Of a DNA stretch of 11,677 nucleotides, positions 1 through 5,809 are shown piece after piece. The DNA comes from Deltaproteobacteria bacterium (GTDB taxonomy: Bacteria; Desulfobacterota; DSM-4660; Desulfatiglandales; Desulfatiglandaceae): positions 1-11,677 of the forward strand of contig DUZB01000085.1 of NCBI GenBank assembly GCA_013349725.1. Reading direction: 5' to 3'. The translations under genes and the position numbers were made by a program. Within the stretch, counting starts at the first letter, position 1; every line of letters starts with the position of its first letter. The notes under the pieces were generated by a model, which saw only the letters and a list, made by a program, of their open reading frames with translations, was not told where the DNA came from and did not search any database.

Positions 1-512
1 GGCATGTAATTTTCCCAGCAGATAACGGCGCCGATCTTCCCCAGATCCGTCTCAAATACCGGGAGAGTGGACCCATCGCCGAAGCCCCATACGAGACGTT
101 CCGAAGCGGTCGGCATGAGTTTCCGGTGTTTTCCCATCAACAGGCCATTCGGGTCGAAAAAAAGGATGGTGCAGTAGAGGGTTCCCTGCTCCCTTTCAAT
201 GACGCCGATAACAAGAGTTACACTATTTTCCCTGGCGGCTTCTCCCAGGGCGGTTACAGCGGGACCGGGAACATCCACGGCGCTGTCCCAATATCTTCTG
301 AAGTCCTCCCGTCCTTCGGGCAGGCGCATCCCGATCCGTGCGCCAAAGTCCAGGCCCTTGGGGTAACCGGGAATAAATGCCTCGGGGAAAAGGACCAGTT
401 GCGTCTTTTTCTCGGCGGCTCGGGCAACCAGGGAACAGGCCTTCTCAATAGATTTTTCACGGTCAAATACCACGGAACCGGCTTGTACGATGGCAACGCT
501 TACAGAATGCAT
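1..512 (-). CDS. nitrilase (carbon-nitrogen hydrolase), C-terminal part outside the window
   Basis: This gene encodes the first 170 residues of a nitrilase-superfamily enzyme; the rest lies beyond position 1. The family's catalytic triad is complete in the visible part: Glu44 in FPEAFIPGYP, Lys131 in HRKLMPT and Cys165 in CWENYM. The GYP context after the Glu and the CWEN context of the Cys match branch-1 nitrilases, which hydrolyse a nitrile to an acid and ammonia; aliphatic versus aromatic preference cannot be read here. The family is usually 300-350 residues, so about half is missing. The ATG at 510-512 has AGGAGGA about 7 bases upstream, which fixes the start. There is no signal peptide, so the enzyme should be cytoplasmic. 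It lies 238 bases downstream of the UPF0280 gene on the same strand, with repeats between them, so co-transcription is uncertain. A cyanide hydratase or other branch-1 relative is possible. Confidence 0.9.
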   Translation of the reverse strand, partial: MHSVSVAIVQAGSVVFDREKSIEKACSLVARAAEKKTQLVLFPEAFIPGYPKGLDFGARIGMRLPEGREDFRRYWDSAVDVPGPAVTALGEAARENSVTLVIGVIEREQGTLYCTILFFDPNGLLMGKHRKLMPTASERLVWGFGDGSTLPVFETDLGKIGAVICWENYM

Positions 513-600
513 GGGATTCCTCCTAAGGCATGAAGAAAAATATTTTGGAGTTGTTGTGATTCTCCCTTGAAAAAAATTAGGGGTAGTTGGACTCCGATAC

Positions 601-674
601 TTGAAACTGGAAACTTGAAACTTGGGAAAGAAACGGCCATCCTTATGCGTACCAAGTTTCAAATTTCAAGTTTC
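601..674. repeat. heptanucleotide repeats forming a long imperfect inverted repeat
   Basis: The left arm consists of 7-base units TTGAAAC (601-607), TGGAAAC (608-614) and TTGAAAC (615-621), followed by TTGG. The right arm at 652-674 is the reverse complement type (GTTTCAA, ATTTCAA, GTTTC). Positions 603-625 pair with 652-674 at 21 of 23 bases across a 26-base loop, so the RNA of either strand can form a long hairpin. There is no adjoining T tract, so it is not a classic terminator. It lies between the UPF0280 stop and the nitrilase start. Confidence 0.75.
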
Positions 675-739
675 TTGACATGTCACGGGATAAATCTCTT
701 AGGAGATCCCATATCTCAAATCCCCAAAACACTATCTTA
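654..739 (+). repeat. dispersed repeat, copy A
   Basis: These 86 bases align with 10167-10251, about 9.5 kb away. Both begin with heptad-like AAGTTTC units, contain a TCTC-TTNG-GAGA mini hairpin (loop TTAG here), and end in a shared stretch with AAATCCCCAAAA and TATCTTA. The second half is the better conserved, with small indels elsewhere. This copy lies just downstream of the UPF0280 stop codon and overlaps the right arm of the inverted repeat at 601-674. Confidence 0.7.
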
Positions 740-750
740 TGATCTATATC

Positions 751-1584
751 TTACAGCGCCACAAGTTCGATATTCCCCCACGTTGCCATTCGGTCTCCTA
801 CGATGACAACTCCCCCTGTAATTCCTCCGATCTGGTCCGCCCAGTCATTCACATGGTTGAGATGCGCCTTTTTTTTCACCCTGTTCCCGAGAGACGTTGC
901 GGCCGCATCGGCCAGCGCTGCAGAGGGGGAAAGAAGACAGACCACATCCGTTACCCCCATGCTGAGCGAATGACCTACCGTCGCTGATGAAGAACATATT
1001 CCCGTGGGCATTTGATCCGAATGGATCTGTATCCCGATTTTTTCACTGAATGGGGATTCACCGGCAAAAATGGAGACCGTAACCGATCTATTTTCCTTGA
1101 GGAAGATATCCCCCCCATTTTCCACAATGATCTGCTCACTAAAGGTCAAAAGCCCTTCTCCAACGTATTGCGCTATGGCGCCCGCAACTGCCGCCATGGG
1201 TCCCACCCCGGCTTTTCCCGTAACCCGCTGCATCTCCTTTATCAGAGACGGAGCAAAAGGATCTACCACAAGGGGCGTAAGGGAAGTCAGGAAAAGCGGG
1301 TGCGACCGAATGTAGGTCTCAATCTGATGCCTGGCCTGGTGTACGAAGTTTCGTGCCTCTGTTTCCAGGGTGGTTTCCGCACAGATCCAAAGGTCTGTTT
1401 CCTTGACCGAAACCTGAAAGGAGCAAAGATCTTTCCTGGAGATTCTCTGCCTGTAGGTTCGTTCAGAGTGCAATTCACTGCTCATGAGGCTATAGCCGTC
1501 TTTTCCGACAAAAATTTCTTGTATTTCAAGTAAAGCGTCGAGATGGAATCGCAAAAGGGAAGGGAGCTGCAAACCGTTCTGCAT
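751..1584 (-). CDS. UPF0280 (DUF375) family protein, ApbE-like fold
   Basis: The product has 277 residues from the ATG at 1584. Recognition rests on the ERTYRQR opening (41-47), KETDLWI (61-67), HPLF followed by SLTP (95-104), GKAGVGPMAAVAGAIA (123-138), VENGGDI (154-160), GICSSSATVGHSLS (195-208) and ADAAATSLGNRV (225-236). These are typical of UPF0280 proteins, which are related to ApbE-type flavin transferases; the biochemical role is not established. Family members I recall start near ERTYR and run about 240-250 residues, which would favour the ATG at 1483-1485 (244 residues), but neither ATG has a clear adjacent ribosome-binding site. The 1584 ATG overlaps the stop of a 17-codon reading frame with a good site (TGATG), so coupled translation or a frameshift is possible. 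It is soluble, with no signal peptide, and lies between Nnr and nitrilase on the same strand. Confidence 0.88.
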   Translation of the reverse strand: MQNGLQLPSLLRFHLDALLEIQEIFVGKDGYSLMSSELHSERTYRQRISRKDLCSFQVSVKETDLWICAETTLETEARNFVHQARHQIETYIRSHPLFLTSLTPLVVDPFAPSLIKEMQRVTGKAGVGPMAAVAGAIAQYVGEGLLTFSEQIIVENGGDIFLKENRSVTVSIFAGESPFSEKIGIQIHSDQMPTGICSSSATVGHSLSMGVTDVVCLLSPSAALADAAATSLGNRVKKKAHLNHVNDWADQIGGITGGVVIVGDRMATWGNIELVAL

Positions 1585-1637
1585 CAGGCAGGAAAAATAA
1601 AAATGGCCTCCCGGAATGTCGTTATTCTCTCCCGCAT
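1584..1637 (-). CDS. possible 17-codon leader peptide upstream of the UPF0280 gene
   Basis: An ATG at 1635-1637 is preceded by GGAGG with about 8 bases of spacing and opens a frame MRERITTFREAIFIFPA that stops at 1584-1586. Its TGA shares one base with the ATG of the UPF0280 reading frame (TGATG). This is the only good ribosome-binding site in front of that gene. It may be a coupling leader, or the true N-terminus of the UPF0280 protein separated by a frameshift. No homology is recognised. Confidence 0.3.
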   Translation of the reverse strand: MRERITTFREAIFIFPA

Positions 1638-1639
1638 TA

Positions 1640-1858
1640 ATCTTCCCTCCTAAGGTTTAAGACTATTGGAAGAAAAGATGCACGCACACCCGAGAAGCCA
1701 AAACAATGCAAATTAAGGAATGTTCCTGAAAATCTTGCACAGTCTAATGAATCATGGCCAATTCGGATGCAAAAACCTTGCCAGCTTTACATAATATTAT
1801 TTTAGCTTACTTTTGGCTTATGTATCGCATTCAGGCAAAATGTATATGCTAACCAGGG
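1640..1858. other. intergenic region between UPF0280 and nnr genes
   Basis: This AT-rich stretch has no convincing gene. It contains a 10-base palindrome ATAATATTAT near 1792-1801 and a small dyad AGGAATGTTCCT near 1717-1728. No promoter with both boxes at good spacing was found on the minus strand, although the 310-base gap suggests that the UPF0280 gene has its own promoter here. Confidence 0.5.
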
Positions 1859-1859
1859 T

Positions 1860-1892
1860 GTGAAAAAGAAACACTTTGTGAAAAAAAAACAC
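1860..1892. repeat. 15-base tandem repeat GTGAAAAANAAACAC, two copies
   Basis: Copies lie at 1860-1874 (GTGAAAAAGAAACAC) and 1878-1892 (GTGAAAAAAAAACAC), differing at one base and separated by TTT, giving an 18-base period. Each copy begins GTG and ends CAC. They sit 2-35 bases after the nnr stop codon. On the minus strand this yields runs of T after the stop, but there is no GC hairpin, so a terminator is doubtful. A paired regulator site is another reading. Confidence 0.6.
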
Positions 1893-1894
1893 AG

Positions 1895-3469
1895 TTAAAT
1901 AACCCTGACGCCTTCGTATTTTTCTGCAAGGGTTTTGTCGAGGCCCCCTCTGTCGTTCTTTACGGCAAGAGGAACGTAGTTAAGAATATCACCGGCTGTG
2001 ATGCCGTCTTCACCAAGGTCTGCAGCTGCCAGGTCTCCGGCTAATCCGTGAATAAACACCCCCTTCACCACGGCATCGTGCAGATTCAGTCCCAGTCCAA
2101 ACATGGCGGGTATAACGCCCGCAAGAACATCCCCCGAGCCCGCAGTAGCCATCCCGGAATTTCCGGAAAGGTTGATGAATACCGATTTATCCGGAAATCC
2201 GATGAGGGAATGGGCGCCTTTAAGCACAATTGCCGCATTCAGTCTGGCGGATGTTTCCTGCAGGACTTCAATCCGATTCTCATCAATGGTTTTTTTTTCA
2301 AGTCCTGTAAGACGGCTCATCTCTCCTAAGTGGGGCGTTAAAACCGTTTTGCCTTTTCTCTTTTTCAACAGGTCCGGAACCTCGCAGATGGCGGTGATTC
2401 CATCCCCGTCAATCAGCAGAGGTTTTTCCACATGGCCTGCAATTTCCCGGATCAGTTTCTGGGTTTCGCTGTTCAGGGATAATCCCGGTCCCAGAACTAC
2501 CATATCCATTTTCTGCGCAATATGAAGAAGGCTGTCCCTGTTTTCGAAGGCAATAGTATGCGCCTCCGTTTCTTTCTGAGGGAGAAAGACGATCTCGCTT
2601 CCCCTGCCTGCGATAAAAGGGGTGATGGATGCCGGGGCCGCAAGCCTTGAATATCCGCCGCCGGCTTTCAAAAAGGAAAGAGCGGAAAAATAGGGTGCGC
2701 CTAAATAGTTGGCAGCGCCGGCTATGAAGAGGGCCTGACCGGTGCTTCCCTTGTGAGCGCTGCTGTCTCTCTTCGGTAGGAGAATAGGTGGGGATATGGC
2801 AACTTTCAGATTTTCATCATTGATAAGGGCCGGGGGAAAAGAGATGTGCGTGACGTACTGTTTGCCGCAGAAATCATATCCGGGAAACAAGATATTACCC
2901 AGTTTCGGAAGGCCGAAAGTGACGGTAAAATCAGCCCGTATGCATTCCCCCAGGATTTTTCCCGTATCGCCCGCTATTCCTGATGGGATATCGGCGCTCA
3001 CCACGGGTCTCCGGCTCCCGTTGATGAGTTGAATCACATCCCGGTACATTCCCTCCACGGGGCGGGCAAGCCCTGTTCCGAATATGGCATCGATAACGAC
3101 GTCGCTGTGATAAAGAGCCGTTTTTATGGATTCTGCAGAATGGATTTCCTGAACTGGTATGGAAAGGCGAGCGACGATATCGAGATTAAGCGCGGCAGCG
3201 CCCCTGTATCTGCTCCCATCTCCTAAAATGACCACCCTGACAGGGGCGCCATTAGAGAAGAGCTTCCTTGCCACGACAAAACCATCTCCGCCGTTATTGC
3301 CAAGGCCGCAAAAGATGATGAACTTCTTTCCAACGATCCCTATTTCATTTCTGATAACGGAACAGACCCCTTCTCCCGCATTCTCCATCAGGATTTCTTC
3401 AGGAATGCCGAAGCGAACCATGGCGGAACTGTCCATGGCCCTCATTTCACTGACATTACTTACCTTCAT
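1895..3469 (-). CDS. nnr: bifunctional NAD(P)H-hydrate repair enzyme (epimerase and ADP-dependent dehydratase)
   Basis: The enzyme repairs damaged NADH and NADPH: the N-terminal YjeF domain epimerises R- and S-hydrates, and the C-terminal ribokinase-like domain dehydrates the S form using ADP. Numbering from a GTG at 3475, the epimerase domain shows MENAG (30-34), GNNGGDG (59-65), DAIFGTGL (129-136) and DIPSGIAGDTG (162-172). The dehydratase domain shows KGSTGQALFIAGA (242-254), DGDGI (356-360), LTPHLGEMSRLTG (379-391), LKGAHS (418-423) and GNSGMATAGSGDVLAG (438-453). At about 525 residues it is full length, with both active sites apparently intact. I prefer the ATG at 3467-3469 over the GTG because family members start MKV..AEEMR; the ribosome-binding site is weak either way. 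The start overlaps the lipoprotein gene end by 14 bases, implying coupled translation. Confidence 0.95.
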   Translation of the reverse strand: MKVSNVSEMRAMDSSAMVRFGIPEEILMENAGEGVCSVIRNEIGIVGKKFIIFCGLGNNGGDGFVVARKLFSNGAPVRVVILGDGSRYRGAAALNLDIVARLSIPVQEIHSAESIKTALYHSDVVIDAIFGTGLARPVEGMYRDVIQLINGSRRPVVSADIPSGIAGDTGKILGECIRADFTVTFGLPKLGNILFPGYDFCGKQYVTHISFPPALINDENLKVAISPPILLPKRDSSAHKGSTGQALFIAGAANYLGAPYFSALSFLKAGGGYSRLAAPASITPFIAGRGSEIVFLPQKETEAHTIAFENRDSLLHIAQKMDMVVLGPGLSLNSETQKLIREIAGHVEKPLLIDGDGITAICEVPDLLKKRKGKTVLTPHLGEMSRLTGLEKKTIDENRIEVLQETSARLNAAIVLKGAHSLIGFPDKSVFINLSGNSGMATAGSGDVLAGVIPAMFGLGLNLHDAVVKGVFIHGLAGDLAAADLGEDGITAGDILNYVPLAVKNDRGGLDKTLAEKYEGVRVI

Positions 3470-3959
3470 CGGCACCCGTCTTTTGCGTATTTACTTTATC
3501 TTCAAAAACCCGAGCATCTAATGCTTCCTGCGATCTGCAATCGCCCTTCCAGTACACCTGCTCGATTTTATCGTTTTTTCCCACTTCAAAGTAGGTCATG
3601 CAATAATCCATCGATTCCACGGGTTGTCCGTAGACGTTTTTGGCCTGAACTTCGGGCAGCGCTTTCCGGGGGTCCATACGGGGCGGATATTCGATCAGCG
3701 CGGAATGGGCCAAGGGATTCAAAGTGTATTCATCCCTGGTTTCCACATACACAAACACCTGCTTGCCGTTCTTGCTGTCAAAGGTCCTTCCCGGATATCC
3801 CCAGGATTTAATGAGGACTTGCGAATCGGCGTTTACGTATCTTTCACAGAGTTGTGAATAGCCTTTCGGCGTGGGGAGGATAAGGCTTCCGGCACAGGCC
3901 GTAATGAAGAGCATTGCGGCAACGAAAATAAAAAGGGATAACCATTTCAAGGCTTTCAT
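3456..3959 (-). CDS. small lipoprotein of unknown function
   Basis: The 167-residue product begins with a charged start (MKALK), a hydrophobic stretch at residues 6-19 and a lipobox I-T-A-C with Cys22. It should be cleaved by signal peptidase II and anchored to a membrane facing the periplasm. The mature part includes YVNADSQVLIKSWGYPGR and a YVETRDEY segment. It has two further cysteines, C120 in DYCMTY and C141 in GDCRS, that could form a disulfide, and a polar tail. I do not recognise the family; the layout recalls small outer-membrane lipoproteins of the SmpA/BamE kind, but this is weak. The ATG has AAGGAG close upstream. It is the first gene after the promoter at 4037-4066, with nnr overlapping its end. 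Confidence 0.85.
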   Translation of the reverse strand: MKALKWLSLFIFVAAMLFITACAGSLILPTPKGYSQLCERYVNADSQVLIKSWGYPGRTFDSKNGKQVFVYVETRDEYTLNPLAHSALIEYPPRMDPRKALPEVQAKNVYGQPVESMDYCMTYFEVGKNDKIEQVYWKGDCRSQEALDARVFEDKVNTQKTGADEGK

Positions 3960-4036
3960 TGTTGCTCCTTATGTCACTGCACAAAAAGATATGGTTTGAC
4001 TGTACACTGTTGGTTTTCCAAAATTTCAGGGAGTTC

Positions 4037-4066
4037 ATATTAGACTTGTGTGATGAGTAATGTCAA
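4037..4066 (-). promoter_or_regulatory. sigma70-type promoter for the lipoprotein-nnr operon
   Basis: On the minus strand a perfect -35 box TTGACA (4061-4066) is followed by an 18-base spacer and a -10-like TAATAT (4037-4042, 4 of 6 consensus positions). The inferred transcript start is near 4030, giving a leader of about 70 bases before the lipoprotein ATG. No hairpin or operator stands out in the leader. Confidence 0.6.
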
Positions 4067-4205
4067 TACGCTATTGCGATTTTCAGCGATACTTCCACTC
4101 TGTGGCGAAACGTAGTTGTTCATTGGCGCCCACAGCGCACAAGATGGTATGAATCGTAAGGACTTTTTAGTTTGTATTGGGTCGGAAAAAACGGTAAACT
4201 CAAAT

Positions 4206-4365
4206 TTGATGAATTCGTAAAAAGTCCGCTGGGCCGTCACTCCCGCGAAGCTTGTCCTCGACCTGATCGGGGAGCGGGAGTCCATAAGCGCTTGATTGCC
4301 ATGGATTCCCGCGTTCGCGGGAATGACGAAAATGGATCGTTTTTGACTTTTTGCGGCACCATCAA
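4206..4365. repeat. MITE-like palindromic element with CCCGCGAA cores
   Basis: The outer arms at 4206-4226 and 4345-4365 are imperfect inverted repeats (16 of 21 bases, sharing TTGATG and AAAAAGTC). The inner arms GTCACTCCCGCGAA (4236-4249) and TTCGCGGGAATGAC (4314-4327) pair at 13 of 14 bases. Two sub-hairpins are visible: ACTCCCGC/GCGGGAGT at 4239-4281 and TTCCCGCG/CGCGGGAA at 4306-4323. This architecture is known as an abundant dispersed palindrome in many proteobacterial genomes. It encodes nothing itself, and its movement would need a transposase elsewhere. Confidence 0.8.
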
Positions 4366-4461
4366 TGTCCGATCGTAAATATTCAATCCAAAGAAATTTC
4401 ACACGACCGGGGCCTCTGACAGGCAAAAATGGTCACTCAAATCGAGGCGGAAACTTATGCA

Positions 4462-4585
4462 TTCCCACGCTGGAGCACCTGCCCGCCAATGCCGTTTCCC
4501 TTGTTATGTCCCACAACACAGGGGATACGAAAGCGAAAAGCGACTGTCTGCCGTAATTCGACAGGCTATGGCAGGCGGGTGGGAA
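4462..4585. repeat. imperfect inverted repeat with TTCCCAC/GTGGGAA ends
   Basis: TTCCCAC at 4462-4468 is the exact reverse complement of GTGGGAA at 4579-4585. Just inside, CCTGCCCGCCA (4478-4488) partly matches the complement of TGGCAGGCGGG (4569-4579). The left end continues as TTCCCACGCTGGAGC, the core of another common proteobacterial palindrome. It may be a decayed small repeat element. Confidence 0.4.
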
Positions 4586-4595
4586 CAAGAGTACC

Positions 4596-4623
4596 GGTAA
4601 CCGGCAACTGGTAACCGCAAACT
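4596..4623 (+). repeat. four heptanucleotide units ahead of the SPFH gene
   Basis: Four contiguous 7-base units are seen: GGTAACC, GGCAACT, GGTAACC and GCAAACT. The array ends 22 bases before the ribosome-binding site of the SPFH gene, so it lies within or next to that gene's leader. The 7-base period matches the heptads at 601-621, although the unit differs. Confidence 0.6.
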
Positions 4624-4645
4624 GAAACGAAGTTTCACACGAGAT

Positions 4646-4650
4646 GGAGG
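4646..4650 (+). promoter_or_regulatory. ribosome-binding site deciding the SPFH start
   Basis: GGAGG lies 5 bases before the ATG at 4656. An earlier in-frame ATG at 4644 overlaps this site and has no ribosome-binding site of its own, so 4656 is the likely start. Confidence 0.7.
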
Positions 4651-4655
4651 ATGAA

Positions 4656-5786
4656 ATGGGCACAGACAATATTGTCTTTCTTGAGGTCATCGAATGGTTT
4701 GATGAAACCGGGCAGGAACTTGTCCACAGGATTCCGGAAAGCGGATCGGGCGAAATCAAATACGGCGCCCAGTTTATCCTGCGGGAGAGCCAGGCGGGCG
4801 TTCTGTTTTATAAAGGGAAAGCCTGTGATGTGTTTGGGCCCGGCCGCCATACGCTGAAGACCGGAAACATCCCGATTCTCACGAAGATTCTGTCCATACC
4901 CTGGGCCATGACGAGCCCGCTTCGCGCGGAGGCCTACATAGCGAACATGAAGCTTTTCCCGAACCTGAAATGGGGTACACGGGAACCCGTCGCCTTCAAA
5001 GATTCGGAGCTGGGGCTTATTCGTCTCAGGGCTCACGGGATTTTCAATATCCAGATCATACAGCCCGTTTTGTTTATCAATACCATGGTTGGAACCATGG
5101 GCCGCTATACTACGGACGAGATCGGGGATTATCTGAAACGGGTGATTGTCTCCCGTTTTAACGATTATCTTGGAGCAAATCTGGATTCCATCTTCAATCT
5201 TCCCGGAACCTACGACAGCCTATCGCAGGGATTGCAGGAGATCCTACGTAAAGATCTGAGCCATTTTGGCATAGCCCTTACACACCTTTATGTAACCTCC
5301 ATTACTCCCCCGCCGGAAGTCCAGCAGGCCATTGACGACAAGGGGAGACTCAGCATTCTTCAGGACCTGGACGGACTCCTGAAAATGAAGGCGGCCATGG
5401 CTATGGAGAAGGCGGCGGAAAATCAGGGGGATGCTGGCGCCGGCATGGGAATGGGCATGGGATTTATGATGCCGGCCATGTTCGCCAATATGTTCGGCCA
5501 GAATGCGGGTTCCGGCAAGGGCGGGAGCAGTGGATCCCAGGCGGTATGCCCTGACTGCAGGCAGCCTGTCGCCAATGACGCCCGATTCTGCCCTCATTGC
5601 GGACACCAGCAGGTGATTTTCAGCCAGTGTGAAAAGTGCGGGAAGAATCTTCCACCCAATGCCCGGTTCTGTTCCAAGTGCGGTGTGGAGGTTGGGGGAA
5701 AACCGGCGCCCGGAATCTGTGGCCATTGCAGAACAGAAAATCTTTCCGGATCGGCATTCTGCAACCAGTGCGGGGAGAGGCTGTAG
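4656..5786 (+). CDS. SPFH-domain (YdjI/virion-core-like) protein with three zinc ribbons
   Basis: The 376-residue product starts MGTDNIVFLEVIEW. Its N-terminal part carries the SPFH (stomatin/prohibitin/flotillin) domain of the B. subtilis YdjI type: KYGAQFILRESQAGVLFYKGKACDVFGPGRH-like features across residues 35-65, then NIPIL, and SITPPPEVQQAIDDKGR near 215-231 ending the domain. A Met/Gly-rich linker (about 263-280, repeated GMGMGM) follows. Three Cys4 zinc ribbons end the protein: C298/C301/C312/C315, C325/C328/C339/C342 and C355/C358/C369/C372. There is no signal peptide or clear transmembrane helix, so membrane association would be peripheral. Relatives assemble on the inner face of the membrane and are linked to envelope stress with PspA-type proteins; the molecular function is unknown. 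It is followed after 23 bases by another zinc-ribbon gene, presumably co-transcribed. Confidence 0.88.
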   Translation: MGTDNIVFLEVIEWFDETGQELVHRIPESGSGEIKYGAQFILRESQAGVLFYKGKACDVFGPGRHTLKTGNIPILTKILSIPWAMTSPLRAEAYIANMKLFPNLKWGTREPVAFKDSELGLIRLRAHGIFNIQIIQPVLFINTMVGTMGRYTTDEIGDYLKRVIVSRFNDYLGANLDSIFNLPGTYDSLSQGLQEILRKDLSHFGIALTHLYVTSITPPPEVQQAIDDKGRLSILQDLDGLLKMKAAMAMEKAAENQGDAGAGMGMGMGFMMPAMFANMFGQNAGSGKGGSSGSQAVCPDCRQPVANDARFCPHCGHQQVIFSQCEKCGKNLPPNARFCSKCGVEVGGKPAPGICGHCRTENLSGSAFCNQCGERL

Positions 5787-5809
5787 GGCGTTAAGAGGAA
5801 CGGTAAACT

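Larger units (their letters stand above)
4067..4655. other. divergent intergenic region filled with repeats
   Basis: This region separates the minus-strand lipoprotein operon from the plus-strand SPFH operon. Reading frames in it translate repeat DNA and have no supporting ribosome-binding sites. It holds the MITE-like element (4206-4365), a second inverted repeat (4462-4585) and heptad repeats (4596-4623), each listed separately. A 6-base hairpin TGAAAC-GAA-GTTTCA lies near 4622-4636. A weak plus-strand promoter candidate, TTGTTA then GATACG with 17 bases between them (about 4501-4529), could serve the SPFH operon but is far from consensus. Confidence 0.6.

Noticed and set aside
126..533. 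A plus-strand frame opposite the nitrilase
   Set aside because: The opposite strand encodes a complete nitrilase catalytic triad with a good start, so this is a shadow.
1012..1533. A 173-codon plus-strand frame within the UPF0280 gene
   Set aside because: It is antisense to conserved UPF0280 motifs and shows no independent support.
4113..4130. Sigma54-like GG-N10-GC motif (TGGCGCCCACAGCGCA)
   Set aside because: The -12 half is poor, and no gene follows on that strand for more than 500 bases.
4040..4426. A 128-codon minus-strand frame in the divergent gap
   Set aside because: Its translation contains FVIPANAGIH, a well-known product of reading through the CCCGCG palindromic repeat. It has no ribosome-binding site and spans the MITE-like element.
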